This document shows, piece by piece, positions 8,614-18,308 of a stretch of 64,000 nucleotides of DNA. The DNA is from Sulfurovum sp. XGS-02 (GTDB lineage Bacteria; Campylobacterota; Campylobacteria; Campylobacterales; Sulfurovaceae): positions 310,001 to 374,000 of the forward strand of contig NZ_CP093312.1 of assembly GCF_023213175.1 (NCBI RefSeq), read 5' to 3'. The translations under genes and the position numbers were made by a program. The stretch's first letter is position 1, and the number at the start of each line of letters is the position of its first letter. The notes beneath the pieces were generated by a model, which saw nothing but the letters and a program-made list of their open reading frames with translations, was not told the DNA's origin and ran no database searches.

Positions 8614-10349
8614 GAAGCCTATTTGTTTATGTGATACTCTCCCTATGGCTCTATGCATTACCCCAGGTCATCAATGAGGAGATACGCAGATCAGGTATCC
8701 CCAAAAAAGATATCAGTATCTATATTAAAGAAGCCGGTAAATATGGAAAGGTTGTGGCTTCGCTCAACGCTTCCAAAAGCAGGACCCCCGCATCCGTGAT
8801 CAAAGTTCTGACCACCTATGCCTCGGTACTGAAGCTAGGGTTTGATTACCGTTGGCCTACAAAATTCTATACCACAGGAAGCGTGCAAAATGGTGTGCTT
8901 CAAGGGGATCTGCTCATTCAGGGATTTGGTGACCCTACGTTGAATGCCGAGGACCTTGAACAGATCCTCTCTGAGACACGTGCAAAAGGCATACGTCAGA
9001 TCAGGGGTGATATCGTCATAGACAGAAGCTATTTCAAAGTAGGGAGTCAAGACAGTTCAGGTTTTGATGAAAATCTCTACAGTGCCTATAATGCCATGCC
9101 GGATGCCATGATGTTCAATGAACGTCTGGTGACCGTCTGCGTGATCCCTAAAGAAAAGAGAGTCCATAAAAAAGATGTGGATGAGGGTTACAAGGTGGTG
9201 GATCAATTGGAACATGTCAATAAACCCTGTAGAGGAAAATACTCTTGGCCAAAGGTGAAAATCGACAAAAGGGAAGTGGTTCCTACGGTGTTTCTTCAAG
9301 GAAAGATATCCAAACGATGCGGCAAGCGGAATATTTGTAAGGTCATTACCAAACCCTATAGGTCATTCTACTATGCATTGAAAGATAGATTGATGCAAGA
9401 GGGGATAGCTGTGAGAGGGGGCTTGAAACTACGTAAGATACCTAGAGAAGCAAAAGAACTTTTTACACATTACTCAGAGCCTTTGGAAGAGATCATCTCT
9501 GAAACATCCAAAGAGAGCAATAACCTCTATGCAAGACATCTTCTGCTTCTTTTGGGCGAAAAACTTTATGGTGCTCCTGCCACAGTGCAGAAAGGAAGAG
9601 ATGCGGTCAAATATATTTTGGATGAAAAAGGTGCATTAGGCAAGGGCAGGTTAAGTATAGACAATGGAAGCGGGCTTTCACGTACAGCAAAAATGAACGC
9701 AAAACAATTGGCACAAATGTATGATGATGCCTATGAACGTTATGGTTCCAGATGGATGGAGACACTCTCGATCGCAGGTGTAGACGGTACCATCAAAAGC
9801 CGTTTTAGACATACCGTCGTAAAAAAACATGCATGGATGAAGACAGGGACTCTGAGACGTGTGAAAAATATAGGCGGGTATGTGCAAAACAGAGCAGGGA
9901 AATTCTATACGGTTGTCATTATCATCAACAGTTCCAAGGCAAAATACCGCGGAGCCAAACTGCAAGATGAGATCATGAAGTGGTTGGCCAAAAGCAGGGT
10001 GAAACCTAGCATGGTATCTTCCGCACCCACCGCTTCCAGAACGGCTCAAGCTAAAAAAACGGCATCAGAAAAATTATTCAGGAATGTCAAAACAAAAGCG
10101 CTATCCACAATGAAAGATGGCACAAAAGAGAATGCTGGTCACTATTATATTCAGGTGGGTTCATTTTCGTCCATGCCCAACAATGCATATTTAGCAAAGA
10201 TAAGCGCTTTAGGATTACGTTACAGGGTACACCGTACAGATAATTACAGAGTGCTCATAGGTGCCTATAGTGATGAAAAAAGTGCAAGAGAAGCGCTGAA
10301 AAAAGTACGCAGAGATATCAATGGCGGGGCATTTATCGTAAAGTTGTAG
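8607..10349 (+). CDS. dacB: D-Ala-D-Ala carboxypeptidase/endopeptidase (PBP4 type) with C-terminal SPOR domain
   Basis: Peptidase S13 family, cutting D-Ala-D-Ala and peptide cross-links of murein in the periplasm. After a signal peptide (VYVILSLWLYA) come the three penicillin-binding motifs SVIK (63-66), SNN (304-306) and KTG (412-414). Residues about 504-580 form a SPOR domain (HYYIQVGSFSSM...), which binds denuded glycan at division sites, joined by a basic linker. The fusion suggests targeting to the septum. The GTG start overlaps the end of the lyase gene by seven bases. 580 residues, longer than typical PBP4 because of the SPOR extension. Confidence 0.9.
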   Translation: MLRSLFVYVILSLWLYALPQVINEEIRRSGIPKKDISIYIKEAGKYGKVVASLNASKSRTPASVIKVLTTYASVLKLGFDYRWPTKFYTTGSVQNGVLQGDLLIQGFGDPTLNAEDLEQILSETRAKGIRQIRGDIVIDRSYFKVGSQDSSGFDENLYSAYNAMPDAMMFNERLVTVCVIPKEKRVHKKDVDEGYKVVDQLEHVNKPCRGKYSWPKVKIDKREVVPTVFLQGKISKRCGKRNICKVITKPYRSFYYALKDRLMQEGIAVRGGLKLRKIPREAKELFTHYSEPLEEIISETSKESNNLYARHLLLLLGEKLYGAPATVQKGRDAVKYILDEKGALGKGRLSIDNGSGLSRTAKMNAKQLAQMYDDAYERYGSRWMETLSIAGVDGTIKSRFRHTVVKKHAWMKTGTLRRVKNIGGYVQNRAGKFYTVVIIINSSKAKYRGAKLQDEIMKWLAKSRVKPSMVSSAPTASRTAQAKKTASEKLFRNVKTKALSTMKDGTKENAGHYYIQVGSFSSMPNNAYLAKISALGLRYRVHRTDNYRVLIGAYSDEKSAREALKKVRRDINGGAFIVKL

Positions 10350-10365
10350 TTTACCCCAAATACGT

Positions 10366-10371
10366 TATAAT
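10366..10371 (+). promoter_or_regulatory. Promoter (-10) for the aminotransferase-murC group
   Basis: A perfect TATAAT lies 22 bases before the ATG of the 10394 gene, in the short gap after dacB. No convincing -35 is seen, as is common in Campylobacterota. Confidence 0.5.
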
Positions 10372-10393
10372 CCCTTAAAAATTTAGGGCAAAA

Positions 10394-11521
10394 ATGAACT
10401 TCGAAACTTACCCTTTTGAGAAACTCAACCAATTACTTGACACTGTAACCCCCAACCCCGATTACCCTGCACTCAGCCTAACGATCGGCGAACCTCAGTT
10501 TGAGACACCGGCATTTATTCTAGATGCCTTCAAGGATGCAGCTGGACTGCTCAACAAATATCCCAAATCTGCTGGAGAACAAGAGCTCAGAGAGGGGATG
10601 TTGACCTATAACAAAAAGCGTTTTGGCCTTACATTGACCGATGAGCAGATTATTCCCACTTTTGGTACCAGGGAAGTGCTCTTTAACTTTCCTCAATTCC
10701 TGCTGCATGATGTGGAAAAACCAGTCATGGTCTTCCCCAACCCTTTTTACCAGATCTATGAAGGTGCGGCCAAAGCATGCAGAGCAGAGGTCATTTACCT
10801 GAATCTGAATGAAGCCAATCAGTTTCACCCTGTAGTGGATGAAGAGGCATTGGCAAAAGCGGACCTGGTGATACTCAACTCCCCTAACAACCCTACATCT
10901 TCTGTGATGTCTATGGAAGAGTTACAGCGTTGGGTAACGCTGGCATTGAAACATGATTTTGTGCTTCTCAATGATGAGTGCTATGTAGACCTTTATCTGG
11001 ATGAGCCACTGCCTTCACTGCTTAATGCGAGTATGGAAGTGGGGAATGAAAGTTTTAAAAATGTCTTGGTGATCAACTCGATCTCCAAACGTTCCTCTGC
11101 ACCGGGGCTGCGTTCGGGATTTATTGCGGGAGATGCGGAGATTCTCAAAGCCTATATGGTATATAGAACCTATGTGGGGTGTGCCTCTCCATTGCCGCTG
11201 CAGCATGCAGCTGCAATGGCATGGGCAGATCAGGAGCATGTCAACACATTCAGAGACAAATACAAAAAGAATTTTGAAGTGGCCCAAGAGGTGTTAGGGA
11301 CAGAGGCACCTGAAGCGACATTTTATATTTGGCTCAAAGTGGAAGATGAGATAGCCTTTACGACCAAACTCTATAAAGAGTATAATCTTAAAGTCCTTCC
11401 AGGTTCATTTTTAGGGCGTGAAGGGGAAGGCCAAGGGTATGTAAGACTGGCCCTTGTATATGAAGAAGAGCAAACAAGAGAAGCATTGGAAAGAATAAAA
11501 TCGGCATTGGAGCAAGCATGA
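10394..11521 (+). CDS. Class I PLP aminotransferase, probably succinyldiaminopimelate transaminase (DapC type)
   Basis: 375 residues with the class I aminotransferase signature. SPNNPT and NDECYVDLY are followed by the PLP-binding Lys in SISKRSSAPGLRSGF, where the Arg-containing GLRSGF belongs to the substrate-carboxylate region. This subfamily includes the DapC-type N-succinyl-LL-diaminopimelate transaminases of lysine and peptidoglycan synthesis. Proximity to dacB and murC fits a cell-wall role. Start: ATG with AGGG upstream. The last bases overlap the next gene (ATGA). Substrate not proven. Confidence 0.78.
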   Translation: MNFETYPFEKLNQLLDTVTPNPDYPALSLTIGEPQFETPAFILDAFKDAAGLLNKYPKSAGEQELREGMLTYNKKRFGLTLTDEQIIPTFGTREVLFNFPQFLLHDVEKPVMVFPNPFYQIYEGAAKACRAEVIYLNLNEANQFHPVVDEEALAKADLVILNSPNNPTSSVMSMEELQRWVTLALKHDFVLLNDECYVDLYLDEPLPSLLNASMEVGNESFKNVLVINSISKRSSAPGLRSGFIAGDAEILKAYMVYRTYVGCASPLPLQHAAAMAWADQEHVNTFRDKYKKNFEVAQEVLGTEAPEATFYIWLKVEDEIAFTTKLYKEYNLKVLPGSFLGREGEGQGYVRLALVYEEEQTREALERIKSALEQA

Positions 11522-12120
11522 TGGAAACACCGGAAATACATGTAGAAGAGTTAAAAAAAGATCCAGAGTTTCTGGCAAATATTCAAAGACTTGAAAAAGA
11601 GTGCAAGGAAGAAGAGAGCATTGCAAAAGGGTATCAGCTTTTAGATGCACAGCTCATCATTGAAGCTTCGGAAGATGAGATCAACGAGATATTTACCTTT
11701 ATTGTCAATACTGCCTTTGACAGACTGGCTGAAAAACTTACGACTTCCCAGTCATTTGATATGAATGACGCTGAGGACCTTGCCACGGCAAGAGCGATCT
11801 ATGAACACGGGATACAACGTTACAGCGAAAATGACAAAAAAGGTGCCAAGGAGATCTTTCTTGTCTTGCACTACACGATCGACCATGCAGCGCTGAAAGA
11901 TGCGATGATGGTACATGTAGCTGCAGTCATGGAAGGAATGAGTTTTGAAGATTTTATAGAAAATCTCGTCGATGTGGAAGGGGTAGATGCCCATGATCCT
12001 CTGGCATTTTTCATACAGACATTTACAGAGCCAACTGAGGCCTTGCTTGAAAAGTTTGATAGACATGTCAAGCAGGCACAAGAAGAACTCAGAGTGCTTG
12101 ATGAAAGCAAGGAACAGTAG
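11518..12120 (+). CDS. Conserved hypothetical acidic protein between the aminotransferase and murC
   Basis: 200 residues, strongly acidic, predicted mostly helical, with no signal peptide or membrane segment. The sequence repeats charged helices (DPEFLANIQRLEKECKEEE; ARAIYEHGIQRYSENDKKGAKEIFLVLHY); the latter resembles a TPR helix pair. I recognise no domain. It overlaps the aminotransferase stop by four bases and ends two bases before murC, so all three are probably translated from one message. No function is proposed. Confidence 0.75.
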   Translation: MMETPEIHVEELKKDPEFLANIQRLEKECKEEESIAKGYQLLDAQLIIEASEDEINEIFTFIVNTAFDRLAEKLTTSQSFDMNDAEDLATARAIYEHGIQRYSENDKKGAKEIFLVLHYTIDHAALKDAMMVHVAAVMEGMSFEDFIENLVDVEGVDAHDPLAFFIQTFTEPTEALLEKFDRHVKQAQEELRVLDESKEQ

Positions 12121-12122
12121 CG

Positions 12123-13439
12123 ATGAAAAAGATCCATTTTATCGGTATTGGGGGTATCGGACTCTCTGCATTGGCCAAGTTTCTCTTCAATGATGGACAC
12201 AAGATCTCCGGTTCGGATATCAAACAGACAGAGATCACTAATGACCTGGCAACGAACTTTGATGCGAAGATCACCATTCCCCATCATGCTGATGCGGTGG
12301 AGGGTGTCGACAGGGTGATCTACTCTGCGGCTGTTCGCCCCAACAACCCTGAGTACCAAAGAGCAAAGGAACTGGGTATTGAACTGCTTTCACGTAAAGA
12401 AGCTCTCAAGAGTATACTGGGTGAAAAAGAGGTCTATGCGGTGGGTGGTGCACATGGTAAGAGTACGACTTCAGCCATGCTCGCATCGATCATCCCTGAA
12501 TCCAATGCGCTTATCGGTGCGATCAGTAAAGAGTTTGGTTCAAATGTACGTAATTATCCTAACAACAAAGTGGTTTTTGAAGCGGATGAGAGTGATGAGA
12601 GTTTTTTAAATTCCAATCCCTATCTTGCGATCGTGACCAATGTTGAACCGGAGCATATGGAGTACTACGGGTATGATGAAGAGCGGTTTTATGCTGCCTA
12701 CAGAAACTTTTTGTCTCTGGCACAGATACGTGTGATCAATGCAGAAGATACATTCCTCGCTTCTTTAGAGATGGAGAGTATAAAACTCTACCCTTCCAAA
12801 GATATCACAAACATAGAGTTTGTCTTGGTAGAAGGTGAACCGCATACAAAATTCGAACTTTTGGACTTGGGTGCATTTGAGGTCTTTGGTTTTGGAAATC
12901 ACATTGCCTTGGATGCATCATTGGCGATACTGGGCGCCTTGGAGCTGGGCGAAAAGATCGAAGATATAAGGGAAAACCTTCTACACTACAAAGGGATCAA
13001 AAAACGTTTTGACATTGTACAAAACCAAGAAGAGTGTGTGGTGATCGATGACTATGGGCATCATCCAACAGAGATCAAAGTTACCATGGAGTCATTGCAA
13101 ACCTATAAAGGACTACGTCAATTCTCTAGACTCAATGTCATTTGGCAACCCCATAAGTATAGCCGTACGATGGATAACCTGCAAGGATTCGTAGAGTGTT
13201 TTGAGGGGGTGGATGAACTGGTGATCCTTCCTATCTGGGCTGCCGGGGAATTAGAGGTAGATATAGACCTAAAAGGGGCATTCAGCCGCTATAAACTTCT
13301 GATGGCAGACTCTGTGACGAAAGAAGACGGCATTGTCAAAGTCTTTAAAGACGGCCATATCATACAAGAATACAGTGACGGACTTGTCACAGCCTTCGGT
13401 GCAGGAGATATTACCTATCAGATACGGGGTGAAGCGTAA
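12123..13439 (+). CDS. murC: UDP-N-acetylmuramate--L-alanine ligase
   Basis: Cytoplasmic ATP-dependent ligase adding the first amino acid of the murein stem peptide. Mur-ligase features are in order: N-terminal Rossmann motif HFIGIGGIGLSALAKFL, ATP loop GGAHGKSTTSAMLA, the acidic EADESDESF and the C-terminal DDYGHHPTEI with HKYSRT. 438 residues, on the short side but within the range known for this phylum. AAGGAACAG precedes the ATG. Confidence 0.95.
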   Translation: MKKIHFIGIGGIGLSALAKFLFNDGHKISGSDIKQTEITNDLATNFDAKITIPHHADAVEGVDRVIYSAAVRPNNPEYQRAKELGIELLSRKEALKSILGEKEVYAVGGAHGKSTTSAMLASIIPESNALIGAISKEFGSNVRNYPNNKVVFEADESDESFLNSNPYLAIVTNVEPEHMEYYGYDEERFYAAYRNFLSLAQIRVINAEDTFLASLEMESIKLYPSKDITNIEFVLVEGEPHTKFELLDLGAFEVFGFGNHIALDASLAILGALELGEKIEDIRENLLHYKGIKKRFDIVQNQEECVVIDDYGHHPTEIKVTMESLQTYKGLRQFSRLNVIWQPHKYSRTMDNLQGFVECFEGVDELVILPIWAAGELEVDIDLKGAFSRYKLLMADSVTKEDGIVKVFKDGHIIQEYSDGLVTAFGAGDITYQIRGEA

Positions 13440-13447
13440 ACTTCACC
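13428..13447 (+). terminator. Hairpin across the murC stop codon
   Basis: GGTGAAG (13428-13434) pairs with CTTCACC (13441-13447) over a six-base loop containing the stop. There is no T-run, so this is a weak terminator or an mRNA-end structure. Confidence 0.35.
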
Positions 13448-13493
13448 TCGGTGCTTCAAAGTGAAAAACCACCATACTTTGATTTTTTTATGC

Positions 13494-13499
13494 TATAGT
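13494..13499 (+). promoter_or_regulatory. Possible -10 for the DUF481 gene
   Basis: TATAGT, 37 bases before the ATG, follows a T-rich stretch. Sequence match only. Confidence 0.35.
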
Positions 13500-13536
13500 C
13501 CCGACTTTAAAATATCATAGCGTAAGGAAACAACAT

Positions 13537-14328
13537 ATGAAGAGCAGAAGCATATTAACAGTATTGGCTTTGTTACTGCCAGTCGCTGTCATGGCTGAGG
13601 AAGTCAAGGTCTCCAATGTAGCATCAGAATTCTCAACCTATAAAAAGCTCAAGGCGAGCAAAGAGTTAAAGCAAAGTATCAATATCGGTTTTTCCAATGT
13701 GACAGGAAATACAGAGACATTCAGCCTGAATGGTAAATATGCCCTTTCCGTTACAACATCAGGATATAACGACAATCCACTGCAGATCATGTTCGATACA
13801 AGTGCATTTGTGACAGAGAACAATAATGTCAAAGACAATGAAGAGTACACTGCGAACCTTGCTTTAGAGCAGTTCGTGATCGAAAAATGGCTGGTCTATA
13901 CCTCTGTGCACTGGTTACGCAATACATTCAGAAACTATGACAATAAATCCTCTATCGCAGCGGGTGTGGGGAAAAAACTCTTTGATGACGGTCAGCATAT
14001 TTTCAAACTCAGAGCAGGTATTGCCTACAATATAGAACAATATACCAATGATCAGCCAGAAGAGTCCTTCTTCTCTTTTAACCAGTATCTAGAGTATACC
14101 AACCAGCTCAATAAAGTCAGTGCGCTGTATGTTAAAGTGGCTGCCCTTGAAAACTTCGAAAACTTTTCAGATGATTATGAAGTCCTGGCTGTAGCAGGCT
14201 TAACTTTTGCAGTGGCTGAAGATATCAATGTCAATTTGGAAGAAGAAGTACGCTATGACAATCTTCCTCCGATAGGATTTGAAACGACAGATACCAAAAC
14301 GATCATCAAAGTGGGATACAATTTTTAA
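13537..14328 (+). CDS. DUF481-type outer-membrane beta-barrel protein
   Basis: 263 residues starting with a clear signal peptide (SILTVLALLLPVAVMA, cut before EEVKV). The mature part alternates short polar/hydrophobic strands, begins with QSINIGFSNVTGNTETFSLNGKY as in DUF481 (YdiY-like) proteins, and ends in an aromatic residue (KVGYNF), the usual signature for outer-membrane insertion. Stand-alone gene with AAGGA before the ATG. Physiological role unknown. Confidence 0.8.
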   Translation: MKSRSILTVLALLLPVAVMAEEVKVSNVASEFSTYKKLKASKELKQSINIGFSNVTGNTETFSLNGKYALSVTTSGYNDNPLQIMFDTSAFVTENNNVKDNEEYTANLALEQFVIEKWLVYTSVHWLRNTFRNYDNKSSIAAGVGKKLFDDGQHIFKLRAGIAYNIEQYTNDQPEESFFSFNQYLEYTNQLNKVSALYVKVAALENFENFSDDYEVLAVAGLTFAVAEDINVNLEEEVRYDNLPPIGFETTDTKTIIKVGYNF

Positions 14329-14389
14329 TTTTTACAGTTAGCACCCCTGAAACTCCAGAAGCACTTTTTTGAACCTACATAAAATTCGC

Positions 14390-14395
14390 TATAAT
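14390..14395 (+). promoter_or_regulatory. Promoter (-10) of mutS2
   Basis: Perfect TATAAT 32 bases before the GTG start. GAGGAA near 14413 serves as ribosome site. Confidence 0.5.
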
Positions 14396-14427
14396 TCGGA
14401 TATTTAGCCAATTGAGGAACTTTAGAC

Positions 14428-16650
14428 GTGCCAATAGAAGAATCAAGCGAAAAAACGATCACACAAAAACTGGACCTGGATGGGTATATCCAGCAGTTCC
14501 AAAAGTTTTTAGCCAGAGAAAAACCTGTAGCAATGATGGGAGATATCAACCAGCATTATCGTTATATACAGGCACTTTCCCAAGTACAGTTTCCTACACC
14601 AAACCCCGTACCGAATCTTGATAGAGAACTCAATCTTATTAAAAAGCAAGGGGTGCTCTCACTGGATGAGATCTATGCTTTTGTTACCATAATCTCATAC
14701 TTCAATACCTTAAAGACAGTAGGTTTCACAGAACCTCTCATCTCCTGGATACAAGGGATAGAGATACCGGATGAGATCATCGAGGTCGTAGGGTATTTTA
14801 CTGCTGAAGGAGATATCAATGCTGAACGGGATCCGGAACTTTTTAAACTGGAACGTGCCATCAAGCAAAACAAGATAGAGATCAAAGAGACACTTTATAA
14901 ACTGGCACACTCCAGCAGACTCAGAGATTATCTTGTGGACACACAGGTACACTTCAACGGTGGGGAAGAGACCCTACTGGTACGCGGAGGATTTAACAAT
15001 GCGATCAAGGCTACCGTAGCTGCACGTAGCCCCGGTGGCTTTTTTTACATCATTCCTCAAAGTATCACCCATTTAAAAGAGAAAGAGTCTGCGCTGCTCA
15101 GTAAAAAAGAGGAGATGATCTACACCTACTGTAAAAACATCTCGGCGCTCTTTTTCAAATGGGAACGTTTTTTGGGATACGTGAACAAAGAGTATGACAG
15201 GTTCGACCACTATCAGGCACGTGTCAGCTTTGCAAGAGCCAAAGAGTATGAGTTTGTTTTGCCAAGCAAGCACAAACGCATTAAATTACAGGATTTTGCA
15301 CATCCTGCCATAGAGAACCCAGTCCCCATTACGATGGATTTTTCTAAACAGATCATGCTTGTCACAGGGGTCAATGCCGGGGGTAAAACGATGCTGCTCA
15401 AGTCCATGCTTTCAGCAGTCTACATGAGCAAGTATCTGCTTCCTTTCCAATGTAATGCAGCACAGACAGAGGTCGGGCACTACAAGAGCATAGAAGCGGT
15501 CATAGATGATCCTCAGTCGGTAAAAAATGATATCTCTACGTTTGCAGGGCGTATGCAGGAGTTTGCAAAACTCTTTCAGAAAGAAGATGCCATCGTAGGC
15601 GTCGATGAGATAGAATTGGGTACAGACAGTGATGAGGCAGCCAGTCTCTTTCGTGTGATGTTGGATGAATTGCGAAAAAAAGGTATCACGTTTATTGTGA
15701 CGACACACCATAAACGTTTGGCTTCACTGATGGCAGGTGATGATGAGGTGGAACTCATCGCAGCACTCTACGATGAAGAGAAAAGAGTGCCTACCTATAC
15801 ATTCCTTCAGGGAAGTATAGGAAAGAGCTATGCGTTTGAGACAGCACAGCGTTACGGGGTACCTGTAGCCATCGTGAACAGAGCAAAAAAGGTCTACGGA
15901 GAGGACAAAGAAAACCTCAATGAACTCATAGAGAAATCTACCTCACTTGAGCGTGAAATGCGTATGAAGATCGCCACAATAGATGATGAGTTAAAATCCG
16001 TAGAGAGACAAAAACAGAGACTTCAGGATGAAGAAGTGAAGCTTCAGGAGAGTCATAGAAAGGCCCTTGCAACCCTAGAGAACCGTTATAATGCAGCGAC
16101 AAAAAAAGCAAGAGAAGCCCTGAGGGCACAAGAGTCAGCAGAGGGACGACGACTGCTGAACGTGGCACATCAACGTAAAGATTTCAAGCAAAAAGAGGTG
16201 AAACTCAAAGATGAAGTGCCACTCAAAGAGGGTGATAAGGTGAAGTACCGCTCCCATAAAGGCGAGATAGTCGGGATCCGCGGTAAAGATGCGACGATCA
16301 TTGTTGACGGATTGAAGATGAGGGTGCCTTTGGGACAACTCAAAAAAAGAGGGGATACTCCTCAGATAAAGGTCAAACCCAAAGCAAAAGAGGTCAATGT
16401 CAATATTGAAAAGTCAGGGGCGGCTGTTTCTGTAAAACTACTAGGTATGTATGCAGATGAAGCGATAGATACAGTCGATAAATTTCTCTCGGATGCCCTG
16501 GTGAACGGTCTGCATGAAGTACAGATCATCCATGGTACAGGCGGGGGAGTGTTAGCCAAACTGGTGACAGAGTATCTTAAAAAGCATCCTAAGATACAGA
16601 AATTCTATAGACTGCCCGGAAACTTAGGCATTACAGTCGTCGAACTGTAG
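14428..16650 (+). CDS. mutS2: MutS2 family DNA-binding ATPase with Smr domain
   Basis: MutS2 acts in recombination control and ribosome rescue in different bacteria; in Helicobacter pylori it suppresses recombination. The 740-residue protein has a core region, a MutS-type ATPase (Walker A GVNAGGKTMLLKS, Walker B DEIELGTDSDEA, then TTHHKRLA), a long charged coiled coil (about 490-590) and a C-terminal Smr domain with HGTGGGVLAKLV. The usual LDLR/LDLRG start of Smr reads VKLLGMYADEA here. GTG start. No mutS1 or mutL is nearby. Confidence 0.92.
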   Translation: MPIEESSEKTITQKLDLDGYIQQFQKFLAREKPVAMMGDINQHYRYIQALSQVQFPTPNPVPNLDRELNLIKKQGVLSLDEIYAFVTIISYFNTLKTVGFTEPLISWIQGIEIPDEIIEVVGYFTAEGDINAERDPELFKLERAIKQNKIEIKETLYKLAHSSRLRDYLVDTQVHFNGGEETLLVRGGFNNAIKATVAARSPGGFFYIIPQSITHLKEKESALLSKKEEMIYTYCKNISALFFKWERFLGYVNKEYDRFDHYQARVSFARAKEYEFVLPSKHKRIKLQDFAHPAIENPVPITMDFSKQIMLVTGVNAGGKTMLLKSMLSAVYMSKYLLPFQCNAAQTEVGHYKSIEAVIDDPQSVKNDISTFAGRMQEFAKLFQKEDAIVGVDEIELGTDSDEAASLFRVMLDELRKKGITFIVTTHHKRLASLMAGDDEVELIAALYDEEKRVPTYTFLQGSIGKSYAFETAQRYGVPVAIVNRAKKVYGEDKENLNELIEKSTSLEREMRMKIATIDDELKSVERQKQRLQDEEVKLQESHRKALATLENRYNAATKKAREALRAQESAEGRRLLNVAHQRKDFKQKEVKLKDEVPLKEGDKVKYRSHKGEIVGIRGKDATIIVDGLKMRVPLGQLKKRGDTPQIKVKPKAKEVNVNIEKSGAAVSVKLLGMYADEAIDTVDKFLSDALVNGLHEVQIIHGTGGGVLAKLVTEYLKKHPKIQKFYRLPGNLGITVVEL

Positions 16651-16680
16651 AACTATAACCCCTCTTTTAACTCCAGAGGG

Positions 16681-16686
16681 TATAAT
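16681..16686 (+). promoter_or_regulatory. Promoter (-10) of the yfgM-bamB-xer-coaX-hisG run
   Basis: TATAAT directly after a small inverted repeat (CCCTC...GAGGG, ending at 16680) that could end mutS2 transcripts. The start codon GTG lies 30 bases downstream. Confidence 0.5.
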
Positions 16687-16716
16687 ATATGCATAAAAAT
16701 GTTGCAGGAGAGCTAC

Positions 16717-17295
16717 GTGAGCATTAAAGATGATGTGAATTATGTAAAGAGAGAGTTAAGTGGTGATGAAAAGGTACTTGAGAGTGCTTTTAAGCTGGAA
16801 TCACTGTATAAAAAATACAAGTTTCATTTGTGGGGTGCGATTGTCGTATTAATTCTGTTCTTTGGCGGACAAACTGTGATGAGTGCGCTGCATGAAGCGA
16901 AGCTTGAAAAAGCGAATGAAGCTTTCTTGACACTGCAGAATAACAGTGATGATGCCGATGCATTGAAGGTACTTCAAGAGAACAACCCGGCACTTTTAGA
17001 GCTTTACACTTATGCACAAGCAGTGAAAAAAGAAGATATCAAAACGTTAGAGTCTTTGAGTGCAAGTACGAACAGTGTGATCGCTGATGCAAGCGGCTAT
17101 ACGGTAGGTGTACTCAATAAACAACCTGTGGATTCAAAGCTCTATAAAGAGATGTCACTGTTTGAAGAAGCCTATCTGGCTATCCTTGCAGGTGATGTGA
17201 AAAAGGCTCAGAATAAATTGGAGCTTATAGATGACCGTTCCTCTCTTGCCGTGATCAGAGAGTTCCTTCAACACTCTACTATTAAGGCAAATTAA
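16717..17295 (+). CDS. YfgM-like membrane-anchored periplasmic helical-repeat protein
   Basis: 192 residues: a short cytosolic part, one membrane segment (FHLWGAIVVLILFFGGQTVM) and a helical periplasmic domain rich in Ala/Leu/Lys resembling the TPR-like domain of YfgM. In gamma-proteobacteria YfgM binds the Sec translocon and chaperones and its gene precedes bamB; here the next gene is also a propeller lipoprotein, so synteny supports the call. I chose GTG 16717, six bases after AGGAG, over an ATG at 16699 that lacks a ribosome site. Its stop overlaps the next start by one base. Confidence 0.7.
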   Translation: MSIKDDVNYVKRELSGDEKVLESAFKLESLYKKYKFHLWGAIVVLILFFGGQTVMSALHEAKLEKANEAFLTLQNNSDDADALKVLQENNPALLELYTYAQAVKKEDIKTLESLSASTNSVIADASGYTVGVLNKQPVDSKLYKEMSLFEEAYLAILAGDVKKAQNKLELIDDRSSLAVIREFLQHSTIKAN

Positions 17296-18308
17296 TGAAG
17301 GGGTTGTCACTACTTACATTTACGGTAGCAGCATTGCTCTTTTCAGGATGCAGCAGTAAAAAATATTTTGAACCCGAACAGACGTTTTCAGCATCGAATG
17401 CTTCCACTTCATATGGTGGAAGTATAAATGACCTTAGCCGCGAGGGAGGGACACTTAAAAGTGGCCAATATATCAGTAAAGCAGGGTTAAGCACTCTTAA
17501 TCTTGGTGAAGGTTATAGATTTTTAAATGAAAACGATAGCTATATTCTGGCTACTAATCCTGAGGGTATTTTAAAGATTATTGATAAAAAAACGAAAGAA
17601 ACGGTACGTGCCGTTTCATTAAAAGTACCCGTGGTCTCTGCAACGATCGAAAACGATGTGATCGCCTATATTCTTAACAGCAATACCTTCGGTATTTATA
17701 ACATTTCAGATAACAGAAAATTGGTGGAAAGCCGATCCGAGGCAACCTTTGCCATTGATACAAGAGCAGCAAGTCCGATCTTTATCGATAGTTTGGTCGT
17801 GATGCCTATGCTTGACGGGAAACTCATTATTGTCAATATCCAAGACAGTGAGAATGCCAAAGTGGTCTATCTCAGTACGGAAAAAGCATTTAACAACATT
17901 ATCTATCTCTCCCGTGAAGGAAATACGATGATCGCTGCAACGCCAAAAAAACTTCTGACCTTAGGCAGTGGCGGGCAAATGGAGTATAGTGCGAATATCT
18001 CTGAAGTAGCATATGCGAACGGTATCATTTATCTCTTCACCAAAGAAGGAGAGATACTTGCTTTAAATAGCGACCTTGAAAAAATGGGAGAGGCAAAGTA
18101 TAAATTCGCACACTACTCTGTAGCGACTGCTTTCGATGGCAAGGTGTATGGTTTAGATCAGGGAGGATCACTGATCGTGATGGACAGTGCTTTGATAAAG
18201 CATAAGATCTATGATGTTGGTGAAGTGGATGAACCGGCATACATCAGTGGGACAAAGCTCTATAAAGATGGTGATATCATTGAACTATCCAAACTAGGTT
18301 ATGAGTGA
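17295..18308 (+). CDS. Lipoprotein with beta-propeller, BamB-like
   Basis: 337 residues with a lipoprotein signal (LLTFTVAALLFSGC, lipid Cys near residue 19). The mature part is a series of blade-like repeats (SYILATNPEGILKIIDKKT; GKLIIVNIQDSENAKVVYL; GIIYLFTKEGEILALNSDLE; GKVYGLDQGGSLIVMD), typical of PQQ-type propellers as in BamB, the accessory lipoprotein of the outer-membrane assembly complex. Placement after a YfgM-like gene matches the enterobacterial arrangement. The sequence is divergent, so BamB function is an inference. Confidence 0.72.
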   Translation: MKGLSLLTFTVAALLFSGCSSKKYFEPEQTFSASNASTSYGGSINDLSREGGTLKSGQYISKAGLSTLNLGEGYRFLNENDSYILATNPEGILKIIDKKTKETVRAVSLKVPVVSATIENDVIAYILNSNTFGIYNISDNRKLVESRSEATFAIDTRAASPIFIDSLVVMPMLDGKLIIVNIQDSENAKVVYLSTEKAFNNIIYLSREGNTMIAATPKKLLTLGSGGQMEYSANISEVAYANGIIYLFTKEGEILALNSDLEKMGEAKYKFAHYSVATAFDGKVYGLDQGGSLIVMDSALIKHKIYDVGEVDEPAYISGTKLYKDGDIIELSKLGYE

